Source: Roridomyces roridus
Taxonomy: Eukaryota; Basidiomycota; Agaricomycetes; Agaricales; Mycenaceae
Length of the DNA stretch: 64,000 nt
Assembly (NCBI GenBank): GCA_029378245.1
Contig: JARKIF010000003.1
Location: 186,001-250,000 of the forward strand
Direction: 5' to 3'
This document shows positions 22,197-32,666 of the stretch, piece by piece. The position numbers and the translations under genes were made by a program. Under the pieces are notes generated by a model that had not been told where the DNA came from, searched no databases, and was given only the letters and a program-made list of their open reading frames with translations. Position 1 is the first letter of the stretch. The number at the start of each line of letters is the position of its first letter.

Positions 22197-23447
22197 ATGC
22201 CATCCGCCGACGAGCTTCGGGCGCGGATCACCCAGATTTCCGACTCGATAGAGGGCCACAAACAAGCGATACGAGACCTCGAAATGCAGCAGTGTGCGCT
22301 TAAAATCGAACTCAACACCGTACTCGATCCGATGGCGCGTCTACCATTCGAGATGGTTTCCGACATCTTCTTGCGCTCCTCTCCGAACGCAGAGGCTGCG
22401 TCCGTGCTCTTGGCTGTATGTCGCAGCTGGAGTCATATCGCGCTCGCCACCCCGTCTCTTTGGACCACAATCAGCAACCTTGGAGTTCCAGATGCCGCGT
22501 TCACGAACTTGCTTTTCTACCTGTGGCTCGAGCGTGGGCAGACCCTCCCGATATCGCTGTTCATGGGTCCCTGGAAATCGTCGTCCGACCAAGACATCGA
22601 CCTCCTCGTCCCCTGCTTGCATCGGCTTCAAAAGCTGGACATTAGCCTCGACTCGGACGGCCACATGGGGTACATTCCGTATCTGCATGGCCTCCCCATG
22701 AAGGCCTTGACCCACCTCACGGTTCACGCGATGGGCGAAGCAAAGGTCGATCCGAATCACCCAGAGGACTTCCTTGACATCGTGCGCAACGCACCGAATC
22801 TGGTGGAATTCAACATGTATCGAATCTCCTTTGATGAAGTGCCAATGGACTTTCGGGGCGTTATCACCCATACATCGCTCCAACACCTCCGTTTCGGGAA
22901 ACTCCCCGAGGATGGTGGAAGGCTCTTGAACGCCTCACCGGCAATGTTGTCCCAACTCACATTACCCTCACTCCAAACGCTCCACTTCTTTTCTGTCGCC
23001 CAGGAACGCGAGGATATGGATATGCTCCTCGCATTTTTGACTAGATCCTCACCACCTTTGCTCTCGTTGCAGTTCGCCTCATACATGGGGCACGAACACG
23101 GCGAAATAATGCTCGAATGTCTGCGCCTAATCCCTACTCTCACAAGCCTCAACGTCCTGGGATTAGTTCCCCACCTCCTCGATATCCTGATCAACGCCCC
23201 GGATCTCCTTCCCGCTCTGCGGGATTTCAAAATCCGGGGAGACATCGGTGACCGGTCGCAGTTCCAGCGCGTCTTGAACGTGCTGACTCACCGACGCGCG
23301 AGTCTCCGATATTTCCAACTATTTGTCGTATACGATGCAGTGGAGAAGTTCGAGGGATTCGAGCATATTGCCGTTGCCTTCCGACAGCTCGCAGCGGACT
23401 CGGGGATGTACATCTACATTGGAACGCGGGAGAAGAACCTTTTGTGA
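22197..23447 (+). CDS. F-box/LRR-type protein, intact, intronless
   Basis: A 416-residue single-exon protein. Residues 5-45 form a heptad-like, charged segment (ADELRARITQISDSIEGHKQ). An F-box-like domain follows at about 44-92: ARLPFEMVSDIFLRSS, then LAVCRSWSHIALATPSLWTTI. The remainder is a series of weak leucine-rich segments (for example LHRLQKLDISLD, APNLVEFNMYRI, TSLQHLRFGKL). Known relatives recruit substrates to SCF ubiquitin ligases via Skp1; the substrate here is unknown. The start has an AACCATG context. A dead paralogue lies at 19490-20208 and a truncated one at 62144. The stop lies 2 bp from the stop of the opposite-strand gene at 23450. Confidence 0.85.
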   Translation: MPSADELRARITQISDSIEGHKQAIRDLEMQQCALKIELNTVLDPMARLPFEMVSDIFLRSSPNAEAASVLLAVCRSWSHIALATPSLWTTISNLGVPDAAFTNLLFYLWLERGQTLPISLFMGPWKSSSDQDIDLLVPCLHRLQKLDISLDSDGHMGYIPYLHGLPMKALTHLTVHAMGEAKVDPNHPEDFLDIVRNAPNLVEFNMYRISFDEVPMDFRGVITHTSLQHLRFGKLPEDGGRLLNASPAMLSQLTLPSLQTLHFFSVAQEREDMDMLLAFLTRSSPPLLSLQFASYMGHEHGEIMLECLRLIPTLTSLNVLGLVPHLLDILINAPDLLPALRDFKIRGDIGDRSQFQRVLNVLTHRRASLRYFQLFVVYDAVEKFEGFEHIAVAFRQLAADSGMYIYIGTREKNLL

Positions 23448-23449
23448 GG

Positions 23450-23782
23450 TTAGTGCACCGTTGGAATTCGGAGTTCGTTCTGACGGATGCTGCGTGTTAG
23501 TGGCGAGTTCAGGTTGGCGATTTTGTGGGCATATTCAAGGTCTTTCACCAGGGTGTCTCGCAATAAGAAGGCATCCCCGGCACCGTCCCAGTAGAACGCA
23601 AAACCCTGATAATAATACGAATATCCGAGGACAAAGTTTGTTGTGCCTTCGTTGGATGTGGGGACGACGCCGTTGATGTCAATCATGCCGGCGAGTTGGG
23701 GAGCGTAAGCTAGGTGGTGGAGGTTGCCAGGCCCGAAGGTTGTGACGATGGGAGCCACGCCGTTGAGGTAGTCCAAGGCCAT
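23450..23782 (-). CDS. Small unknown protein A, paralogue of 49684-50070
   Basis: A 110-residue frame starts at an ATG preceded by a splice acceptor (CTCCAAG); the donor GTAAGT lies near 23840, so the first intron sits in the 5' untranslated region. A TATA-like AATAAAAGG occurs on the minus strand at about 23890. The first 75 residues share with the 49684 gene the pattern GVAPxVTTFGPGN, HLAY, G-VPT-N, F-LG-SY-Y and AFYWDGAG. After that the two proteins differ completely. No signal peptide, transmembrane helix or known domain is visible. The shared intron position and motif indicate a real, lineage-specific family of unknown role. Confidence 0.6.
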   Translation of the reverse strand: MALDYLNGVAPIVTTFGPGNLHHLAYAPQLAGMIDINGVVPTSNEGTTNFVLGYSYYYQGFAFYWDGAGDAFLLRDTLVKDLEYAHKIANLNSPLTRSIRQNELRIPTVH

Positions 23783-25220
23783 GGCTTGGAGAGATGGGCT
23801 CAGTACTGCACGTTGAGCTATGTATTTAGCGATGTACTTACTGAAAAACAAGTCTGGTACTTCAGTGAAGTTATTCTCCTCAGGAGCTCCCTTTTATTCC
23901 CTCCCTGGACGGTGTGAAAGTTCTTCAACAGACGCGCGCCTCGAGGATGACAGCCCCCACGACTCGTGATGTGCAAGTTAAAGACAGATTAGCGCTGTTG
24001 GGCAGCTATGGCCCCTGAGGAAGGTCAAAGGAAGGCTTCTGTACATCCTCCCTACCATTGATTACTTCACTGAATTGCACGGGCCCACGAGAATGCTGTC
24101 GACCGGATCAGTACTGCGTGTTGGGCCATTCAGTGGATGGTCTACAAATGCTGAGTTGACTCTCAGGGAAACTCAGCCAGCTGCTGCAGTCATTCAAGCC
24201 ACCTTGCGCTTTTACAAACTTCCCGCGGTTCACAAGGGTATTTGAATCGAGCGCGGGCCTTGAGCATGACAGAAAGCACGGCCCGTAATGTGCCAGCTGA
24301 CAATAAATAACCGCTGGTATGCAGCAGAGTGTATTGGATCACCTTTGGCGAACACGAGCGCTCGTTGATACTTACCATCTTTGCAAGTATATCAACCATG
24401 CTCCCGTTCCGCGCTAACATTCATCATTTCCCGAGTGGTTCTGCGTCCACGTCGTGCACAATTGGTATACTGCAGTGACTATTCTCACTGACAAGTGCCA
24501 AGTTACTTGTTGTCGATGTCAGCAATGACTAGGGACGATCAGGTTGACTGCCTGCTCTGGGTGTGGAGGTTCAATTTTCACCGCATTCACCTGAATCTTC
24601 CACTATTCAGGGAGAATGGGATCAGTTTTATGCACCTCGAAGCGCTCAAGTTCAAAGATGACATCCAGCATGATGCGTGCTTCCGACGGGCATGGAGAGA
24701 TGTACATTTGTCAATTTTGGTTCAACTTCTGAATCATTCAGGTTGGTTCCACTGCATTCTTGATGCCGTCGGTCAACATCAACTTCGCAACCAATGAGTC
24801 GCCCATAATCCCAATGGCAAGATGCGCATAGTGAACAATCCCAAGCCATCGAGGGAATGGCTAACTAAGACTTCAATGTCTATCATTCCCAAAAATGTTC
24901 TCTCTGACCCTCATCTTCAGCGCTCTCCTGTACTTCTCGTATATTTTTAATCCGATACGCGTAGAGGTGGCGGGGCTATCAATTCCGAGATGTATCTGCG
25001 GTGAGGACTGGAGCGCATCCAAGTACAATGCAGACTGATGGAATGATGTAGCGGTAACAAAGCGAGGTGTAGCTGTACCATTAATGCAATATGGGTAGCC
25101 AGTATTGCATCCCACATTGCAATAAAGGCAGACCCTCAGTGGGCAGCAGGGATTGACTTTATTGCATTATGGGACACTCCCTTTTTGGGTACGCCGGCGA
25201 AGCAAGCGCAATAGTGGTGG
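23783..25220. other. Intergenic with duplicated gene-end fragments
   Basis: No gene recognised. Segments near 23937-24010 and 24250-24390 resemble 19322-19420, which is the end of the Gln/Asn-rich frame and the sequence after it (GAGCATGACAG...CGCTGG...CAGCA). These are dispersed partial copies, not open frames. Confidence 0.4.
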
Positions 25221-25224
25221 GTGG

Positions 25225-25395
25225 GTCCGGTTCAAGGAATCAATCGGTTCGAACCTGAACCGAACCGAACCGGACGCGCGTTCGGCGTTCACGTTCACCA
25301 ATTTGTTGAACCTGAACGCAAAGTTCGGTTCAGCGTTCGGGCGGGAGCACACGCGTTCGAACGCGAACGCCAAATTGAACCGGAAGCGCCGATTT
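25225..25395. repeat. GGTTCG/CGAACC-rich low-complexity block
   Basis: Short GAACCGAACC and GGTTCGGTTC-type words recur in both orientations, so the block is quasi-palindromic and translates into repetitive frames on both strands. I take it as a repeat, perhaps the core of an old MITE, not as coding. Confidence 0.55.
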
Positions 25396-25432
25396 TTGGT
25401 GATTTCCCCCACCACTGTGGGAAGGAAATTGC

Positions 25433-25700
25433 ATCAGGTTGATTGAGTCGAATGCATCAGGATGACTGACGAACTCACTCAGGCTGATAGTGTGGACACA
25501 ATCAACCTGATTGTGTCGACTCACTTATGCTGATTGAAAATTCGGCAGATTTGTCAATCAGGCTGAGTTCGTCGCCCAATCGGCTTGATGGAGTCGTTTC
25601 AATTAGGTTGATTGAGTCGTCTCAATCAGGATGATAGTCCGGAGTCAATCAGGTCGATTCAGTCCTTTCAATCACGTTGATTCAATTTTCCCTCAGCTTG
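25433..25700. repeat. Degenerate minisatellite (TCAATCAGGTTGATTGAGTC-type)
   Basis: At least eight imperfect units containing ATCAGG(T/C)TGAT and GAGTCG follow one another over 260 bp. Many units are themselves partly palindromic. No coding frame runs through it. Confidence 0.65.
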
Positions 25701-26174
25701 ACCGCTTCAATAGATCTATTCGGACCTAATATGCATACATCCCACCCACTACCGACCCACTTCCCGCTCGTTCATACGACAGTAGCCCCAGTCTGTCAGG
25801 ACAAGTCAGAACAGGTTCGCACACGAATCAATGAGCAAGTACTGACCGAATCCCGTGTGATCTTGACCAAAGATTCGAGTCTGCAAGTGAAGTCAGTGAG
25901 TGAGTGTAGTTCGTAGCAAAGACTCAGCATCCAAGACGCCAATGTTCGGCTGCGGACATCATGACTTCTCGAACGAAGCGGTTCGGGTTTGACTCTTGAA
26001 GATTCCGAGCGACTTGTGAATCGGGACGCATCTGCTGAGAACAGCGATTTGGGTGCAGAATCAGAATGACCAATTGGGCGTGGTAAAGGAGCGCGCGCCT
26101 GTTCGACACTCAATGTCGAAAAAAAGACATCTGCGCGCTGGTCACTTTACGGCTACCGAGAACAGCAAACCACA

Positions 26175-26784
26175 CCTTCGATGTGGCGGAACTTGCCACC
26201 GCGCGCCCAGATGGCCGAGGGGGCGTATACGGGCTTGGGGATCCATCAGTAGGTGCAGTGAGAAATTGGAATGAAACGACGGACAACACCGGCGCGATTT
26301 GCTCTGGTGCCTGAGGGTGCGCAACACGGCCGACTAAAATTCCATTCAGCAACCAGTAGATGATTCCTCACAGAGAGACGTACCATGCCAGAGCTGAGCG
26401 TAAATTTTGCTTCCCAGCGCATGCACCGAACCCACGATCTTCTTCCATCCTGCAACCTGTCCGTTGTTCCAAATGCCCGGAGCATCAGGCCATTCGGTAC
26501 TGAGTACCGCGATATCAGATAAATTCGATATTAATTTAGTCGAGAGCATACCCGATGAGGATGGCCTCCGTGACGATGAGCCCAGCGCCGCCCGCTGCGC
26601 GCTGATCATAATGTTCTTTCATGATGTCGTTAGGGACGGTCGCAGACGAACGACTGCGCGCGAGCGCACTCATCCCTAAAAGAAGGATTGATTCGGCTGA
26701 GAACTTGAGAGGGGGCGGCGTACCGATTCTGTTCGGGACGGTGACGCTTCCGACTTTGAGGGGAGTGAACAGAGCAGAGGACAT
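26175..26784 (-). pseudogene. N-terminal fragment of an old yellow enzyme (NADH:flavin oxidoreductase)
   Basis: The minus strand gives MSSALFTPLKVGSVTVPNRI, an intron, then VPNDIMKEHYDQRAAGGAGLIVTEA, an intron, EWPDAPGIWNNGQVAGWKKIV...SKIYAQLWH, an intron, and GRVAHPQAPEQIA followed by APSAIWARGGKFRHIEG. This is the order of the first half of the FMN-binding TIM barrel of ene-reductases. Splice sites and frames are intact so far, but nothing of the second half (substrate His-x-x-Asn/His region, C-terminal FMN site) follows; instead there is unrelated sequence and a minisatellite. The gene was cut off at about 26175 and cannot encode an enzyme. Confidence 0.8.
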
Positions 26785-26927
26785 CTTGGGGGAGAGACGG
26801 GATGGAATGAGAGGAAATCGATCCCGCGCTTCTCCGCCGCTACTCTCCACACGCCGCCGAGACCGAGCTGACTCGACGCATTTGATGCGTCAAAGGGCTA
26901 GGCGCATCCTTCGCGTGGCTCTAACCG

Positions 26928-28087
26928 TAGACTCGAGGACCAGTCTGTCTATGAGATGTCGATAGACAGACTGGTCGATCTCGGAATTGATCAAAGGGAG
27001 GCGCGACTTGCCTTTTTGAGCGATTTCGGCATTGCCACGTGACTACTGAGTCGAACGAGTTGTTTCGACTCACCGCAGCCTCTGAAGGCTGAAATTCATG
27101 TTCTGCATACTCAATACAGCTCTCGAAGACATTTTGTGTGCAGTTTGAAAGCATAAATTATACAAGTAACAACAGATTACATGGAAAGTAGCCTGTAGAG
27201 AAAAATATACCATGGTTGAAGGCTAAGCCAAGCTTGAGTCGAGTGGCTCTAGCCAAACAGAGGCCCGCGACCGCCGCGTATCTGCATGCGGGAGAGTACG
27301 AGGTGTTGGGTTCGACGGAGCGAGCAGCCGCAACGACACATTGGGTGTGCCAAGCGCCGACTCAATCACCCGACTCGTGTGCCTGGGCGGGATGCGGGCG
27401 TGAGGACGAGGAGGGAGTCGGGGAGCAGCGTACGGCGCGGCAGTGGGGTACGGGGTCGAGGAAGAAGATGTGAGGGCAGGCGCTCAAGTGGGGTGGACGG
27501 AATGTAACGGCGCACCGGATGACGAACAGAGCGGGAGAATTGTTTACAGAGTCACGAAAAGCCAGTTGTTGTGACAGAGACACCCGCCGTCGGCGTCGTC
27601 GTCGAATGGGAAAAGGACAAAAGCACGTACCTTGACACCACCGAGCCTGTAGCATCACCCTCTCGTCCATCTAGGTCCCGTCACCGCGTACCGCGTCGTC
27701 ATGCCTATACTGCCAGTGGTGGCTGGATGGTTGCGTTGCTGGGCCAAAGAGTGGTCGGGAACAGGCTGGAGCGTCGAATGCAGACGGGGTGAGTGGCACT
27801 GTGGCACTGAGTGCTGGCGCTCCTGTGGAGTAGAGTTCCGAGTTGCGGGGCTTGTACCTCCTGGGGGCGTTGGGGAAGAGGGCGGCGAGAGCCTCGGGAG
27901 TGCTGCGACCGTCTTTGGGCTCCATGGGGGCGGAAGAGGGCGAGTGGGCGGGGAAGGCGGTTTGCTGGTAGTAGTCACGTGACGATGCCGAAATCGCTCA
28001 AAAAGGCAAGTCGCGCCTCCCTTTGATCATTTCCGAGATCGACTGGTCTGTCTATCGACAACTCATAGACAGACCAGCTCTGGTCTA
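26928..28087. mobile_element. 1.16 kb TIR element with 9-bp TSD
   Basis: Arms of about 130 bp at 26928-27052 and 27968-28087 are near-perfect reverse complements (shared core GGGAGGCGCGACTTGCCTTT). The flanks repeat CTCTAACCG (26919-26927 and 28088-28096). The interior is GC-rich with Pro/Arg-rich open frames on both strands but no transposase. A 9-bp duplication with long arms fits Mutator-like elements; the coding-like interior could be captured host sequence. Confidence 0.8.
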
Positions 28088-28496
28088 CTCTAACCGTACT
28101 ATCTCACACCGTGTTTCTATACCCGATTCAAAACTGTGGCTTTCACCTGCTGCTTTTTCCGACGCAAATAGGCAACTGTTCATCCAAAGTTGTCGACCCC
28201 GCCTTTCGTATCAGAAAAACGTCAACACTTTCTCAATCGTGGCTTTCGCTCCAGCGACTCCGCCTGGCAAGCTCCGCACGGTTTTTCGTCGAGTCTATCC
28301 TCACGGCGCAGCGGTTGTCGCTCGAGCCAATATCGTGCCCCATCTTGTTATCTCGAACTCATGGCTGTCGCTGGAGCCAAAGGTCGCGGCCCCGTCTTTG
28401 TTACCGCAGCGGCTGTCGTTTGAGCCGACTCTCGCAGCCTCGAAAGCCGTGCTTCCCATAGAATTGACAGCACCTAATGTACATTGCTGTGACCAA

Positions 28497-28870
28497 TAGG
28501 GTGCTGTTTTTAATTCCCAGACCCTTAAAAACCGGTTTACAAACCTGGTTTGCAAACAGGGTGTTTATAAACCGGTTTATAAACCGAGTAGCAGAAGAGG
28601 AAATTCACGGTTCTGAGAGCCATTTGTCAACTATTTTCACCTTCCCCGGACGCCGGTGGAGCCTCTGACGTGCCTCTGTGAGTTTCCATAAGCTCTGACT
28701 GGGCTTTGACCCACCATTGAGCAAGTAGAACACTCATCAGACTGCCATCAGCACGATTGATGGTATCAGATTGATCCTGTGTGCCGTTTATAAACCGAAC
28801 ATCCGTTGAGAAACATTATAAACCGGGTTTATAAACCGGTTTGCAAACAGGCATTAAAAACAGCACCCTA
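28497..28870. mobile_element. hAT-like MITE, 374 bp, 8-bp TSD
   Basis: Ends TAGGGTGCTGTTTTTAAT and its reverse complement are exact over 18 bp. The 8-bp duplication GTGACCAA (28489-28496, 28871-28878) is perfect. The TAGGG terminus fits the YARNG rule of hAT elements. The interior contains several palindromic ATAAACCGGTTTATAAACC words near both ends and no coding frame. It lies just upstream of the ARM-repeat gene start. Confidence 0.9.
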
Positions 28871-29953
28871 GTGACCAAGGCTGTGCGTGTCATCTTGGTG
28901 TCATTCCATCCTTCTTCCCTTCAAGTTCTCCCACCTCGCTCGCTTGTCCCTCTCGGAGAGGCCTCTCCCCCTCATGCAGTCCTTGGGCAACCGTGACCAG
29001 TCGCAAGTCAGCCTCCTCAGCTGGTGGTCAGACAGTAATCCCGGGCTCAAGGGGCCCATGCACACCATGACCAAACCACTTCTGTGGCTCATGTACCATC
29101 GTCAAGCTCTTGAATACATCCGGCTCAATAGCCATAAACCACTCACTGAGGCGATGTTGGACATACTTTCTTCATACATCGAGTGAGTGTATTATGCCTC
29201 GCGGTGCCGATCTATCCGACGAGCGTTCTTAGATGCAAATATGTAGCGAGCCGGACAAAACTCCGAGTCTTGTCGCACCTGAGTTTCAGGGCACAGTTGG
29301 ACATGAAGGAAGCCCAGAACATTGCCGATTCCTCTGTATTTTCCGCCATCCCGTTGCTCCTGGAGTCATCAGATGTGCACATACGTCGGGAATCGGCCAA
29401 GCTGATTACAAGGTTGTGGGCGGTTGTGGCACCGATCAATGCATTGGACCAAATTTCTGAAAAGCTGGGATCGTTACTGCTGTGAGTTTCAATCTGCTAC
29501 TGAAGGGATTGTGATCGGTGCTCATGGATTTTGCTGCCCAAGATGTAGTGACGAGAATACGGCCGCCGTCGAATTGACGCTACAGTGAGCTCCGGAGCCG
29601 TTTTCCCTACCGTCATTCTTCATTGATGATTCTCGGCCGGCCAATAGCGACAAGTATACAGACGTGGTCGAAGAAGCGCTTGACTCACTAATCCAGATAG
29701 CTTTCTGGTTGCCCGGCGCACAAACTATCGTGGCCTCCGATGCTCTTGAACATGCGCAGGAACTTGTCGCAGGGGCCCATCCCATAATTAGTGTCCATGC
29801 AGCCGTACTCATAGGCACAGTAGCATGCCATTCGGAAGTGGTGACTACCATAGCACCGATGATTGAGAAGGTGAACCCCTTTGAAAGGATTGTGGTCATT
29901 TTAAAGTGAGCCTTACTTACTCCTCCATCTGGCCGGGCCACTCACATTATAAT

Positions 29954-30235
29954 TAGGGGAGGTCAGAGTGGACGGAAACACATCGATTCTGCCATCGATT
30001 CTCGCTTCGATTCTCAGAACCAAAATACGCGAAAACATGAGTTCCGAGACGAGAATCGAACGAGAATCGATTCTGAGTTACGAAACAAAATGGTGTTCCT
30101 CCTCCGGAGGAGGAACTGCACGAGTTTCGAAACAAGAATCGATTCTTAATCGAAACTCGACTCAGAATCGAACGAGTTTCGAAGTCAGATTCGAAGTCAG
30201 AATCGACGTGGAATAGTCCACTCTGACCTCCCCTA
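29954..30235. mobile_element. 282-bp MITE inside an intron
   Basis: Termini TAGGGGAGGTCAGAGTGGAC match exactly in reverse complement. The interior is rich in GAATCGATTC words and has a perfect 20-bp palindrome at its centre (30097-30116). No clear target duplication was seen. It makes up most of intron 29906-30241 of the ARM-repeat gene, and the functional acceptor TTCTAG starts right at its end, so splicing could still remove it. Confidence 0.8.
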
Positions 30236-30402
30236 TTCTAGAAGTTCTAGAAGGCACAATCGGACTGGCGTCATCCAGACGGCGCTCTATGGCCTCTGTC
30301 GCATTGCCCGCTTGACCCTCGGAGCACAGCGCATAATGGATACGACGGCGATGGAGTTTGTGGTTGACCTCCTCGACCCCCCCGATTACTGGTCCCGCGT
30401 CG

Positions 30403-30778
30403 ACTCCGAGCATCAGACTTTTAACAATCTGCTTGTCAGCCTCGACAAGCTGACAAGCTCCGCCAAAATGAGACGAATTTCAATTTTCCGACAAGCTGAC
30501 AAGCCCATGTCTAAATTCCACAAGGTCCACTGCTCAACCCTTGGGCAGTGCATTATTTTGATTTTTTGTTTCCCCAGTCATTGCTCTGATGGCAACAGCT
30601 TGCAGAATAAAAACGAAGAGACATTGTTTTGGGGGCTATTGGAGTCATCCAACGCATCTCTTTCACATTTCTGAACAAGAAAAAATAATATCTCGGTCGG
30701 TGTTCGAACTTGTGACCTTGTGGACAAGCTGACAAGGGAAAAAAGCCGCCAAGTAAAATGTTAAAACACTGATGAGTC
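30403..30778. mobile_element. Insertion in ARM exon with SINE-like core
   Basis: The ARM frame stops matching after WSRVDSE and resumes at CQLSSHEVVLSKVL. The inserted ends, CATCAG..TTTTAAC, are similar in inverted orientation. Inside, CTTGTCAGCTTGTC-type words repeat, and the minus strand has a B-box-like AAGTTCGAACACC. The boundaries are approximate because no target duplication was defined. Confidence 0.5.
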
Positions 30779-31009
30779 CTGCCAATTGTCCAGCCATGAG
30801 GTTGTCTTATCCAAAGTCTTGGCGGCAGACCCACTTCCAAAGATTGTCCAACTTCTCCCGTGAGAATCGCTTCCCATATCCTCCCGGCATTAACCTCTGA
30901 TCTCGAAACAGTCGCAGAGATGAATGGAAAGCGGAAAATGAAGCCCTGGAAGAATTGTGTCAAATCGCCAGTTGGAAGCTGGGTGCAGAAGCCATCTTCA
31001 ACACGGGTC

Positions 31010-31505
31010 CGAGTACGGGTGCCGAGAGGCCAAGCCGTACCCGTACCCGTGTGTTGAAAACCCGCACGGATTACCCGCGGTTTCTTTAAAAACCGCGAGT
31101 TGCTCACGGGTTGATTGACCCGACGGGTTTTTCGGCCATGGACCACTGCTGAACATGAAGCCAGCCACCAAGGAACTCAATAATCAACTTGGACGACGAG
31201 CAGAAGTGGTCTGTACTGACCTTTAACACCATCAACCAACGAATAACTGAGCGGTATATGCCCTGTTGATCAAGGTGAACCAGTGTGGGTTCCGCCGGTT
31301 GATCGCCGAGGGTTCCGACAGTGTTCTGATCACTGATTGAGGTCTGATCAACGCTCAGCAGAGGTGCCGGCAGTATGGCAGATTACCCGCGGGTTTACGG
31401 GTCGGGTACGCGGGTTGTGCGGGTTTCGCGGACCTTCAACCCGTACCCGTAGCCGCCATACCCCTCGACCAAACCCGCGGGTCAACCCGCGTACCCGTGA
31501 CGAAC
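31010..31505. mobile_element. Insertion in ARM exon rich in ACGGGT/ACCCGT
   Basis: ARM coding sequence breaks after AEAIFNT and returns at GALDTISSFELG. Between them lie two clusters of ACGGGTACGGGT and ACCCGTACCCGT words near either end, in opposite orientations, around a plain middle. This is the layout of a MITE with degenerate inverted repeats; exact ends and duplication were not determined. Confidence 0.55.
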
Positions 31506-31644
31506 CTTAGGCGCTCTTGACACTATCTCGAGCTTTGAGCTGGGGAATTCAGAGATGTTCAATTCCCAAACCAACACGCGGGCCAAGTTGCTTCGGAATC
31601 TTGCTGTGCACAAACTAGAATGTGGCCAGGGAATACTGGGTTGA

Positions 31645-32272
31645 CGAATGGAGGCCAGGTAGGTACCTACTCTGTTGTACGATGATACGAGCGACCAGCT
31701 TATTATTTGCGTCGAGGAGGAGAACGATCAACCTCGTCCTCCTCGCACCGTTGGGGTGTCCAGCGTCGGGAGCGTCGGACGCGCTTTGCTGGGTCGCGCT
31801 GCTCCCTTTGGGTTGTCCCGCCTCGGACTCGCCCTCCCCGCGTCGCGCAAGGATTCGGCCCGACGCGCTCACGCACACTTCTCCGAGTCACGGCGAACGC
31901 GTCGCTGCCCTCAATCAGTCTGATATTCAAATGCTCCTCCCACCCATTCCACCAGCTCTCGGCGACGCTCGAGCCGAGCATGAGATATGCAGCTGGTGCG
32001 GATTTCGCGACGATCCCGTGACTCTAGAGGTCCGTAGTTCAAAATACTGATCACAACGTCGGTACATCCTCAGAGCATGCGCATGGGCACTTACTATGCT
32101 AAAATCCAGAATCTCCGTGATATAGATCATGGACGTGCGTGGCTCAGTACTCAGTCCTGGAGTTGGAATTAAGGGATCTGTGATAGATATGCCCATGCTG
32201 GGGAAGGCTTGAAGCGTGTTTAAAGATTTGTGCACGTGGAGCCAATTGGAAAAAAGAGTGTACACCTGGCGA
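31645..32272. other. Intergenic, no gene seen
   Basis: Open frames exist on both strands but without known domains or splice structure. The right end is the terminator side of the initiator tRNA gene. Confidence 0.35.
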
Positions 32273-32345
32273 TAGCAGCAACTCGTTTCGATCGAGTGAC
32301 CTCGGGGTTATGGGCCCCGCGCGCTTCCATCTGCGCCATGCTGCT
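32273..32345 (-). tRNA. Initiator tRNA-Met (CAT), no intron
   Basis: A full 73-nt cloverleaf folds on the minus strand. The acceptor AGCAGCA pairs perfectly with TGCTGCT, giving the A1:U72 pair of initiators, with discriminator A. The anticodon stem has the GGG:CCC run (GGGG-CCCATAA-CCCC) and the T loop reads ATCGAAA in place of TTC, both marks of a fungal initiator. Six T follow within 20 nt on the minus strand (rc of about 32251-32256) as terminator. This is the only intact one of three initiator-like loci in the window. Confidence 0.93.
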
Positions 32346-32666
32346 GTGTTGTGGGATTTTCATCGATATGATTCGACGGGAAGATTGACTTGATTGATCG
32401 GATTTCACCAGCATTTCGAATAGTTGGAGAGGACTGAATAGCTGGATAGCCTTTCCCCCGCGGGTAAGTGGTTATATCAAGACACTCTGCTCTGGGCCTC
32501 TGCGTGCAAGAGAAGTCGTTGGTTGAAAATTGACGAACAGATTCAGATGTAAGTAAGATGAAAGATGGGAATCGCGTCGTTCTGGACGTCTTAACTCGGG
32601 TTCTATGCGCCGGCTTTTTGGTATGCAAATGAGACCGATACCTCCGGGAAGTAACATTTACATATC

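Larger units (their letters stand above)
28974..31644 (+). pseudogene. ARM-repeat protein gene disrupted by transposons
   Basis: Exons 28974-29182, 29233-29482, 29549-29584, 29648-29905 and 30242 onward splice in frame into an ARM/HEAT-like protein: a start with SLLSWWSDSNPGL and LMYHRQALEYI, then helices such as IPLLLESSDVHIRRESAKLI, VVEEALDSLIQIAFWL, ALYGLCRIARLTLGAQRIMD, EALEELCQIASWKLGAEAIF and RAKLLRNLAVHK. Intron 29906-30241 contains a MITE. Two further insertions (about 30403-30778 and 31010-31505) fall in coding sequence: the ARM frame is lost at each and regained after it. The last piece ends with TGA at 31642-31644. WWSDSNPGL-type ARM proteins are common in mushroom genomes; their role is unknown. 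The insertions make a functional product unlikely. Confidence 0.8.

Noticed and set aside
25433..25700. CRISPR-like array
   Set aside because: Units are imperfect and adjacent with no unique spacers, and the genome is eukaryotic; it is a minisatellite.
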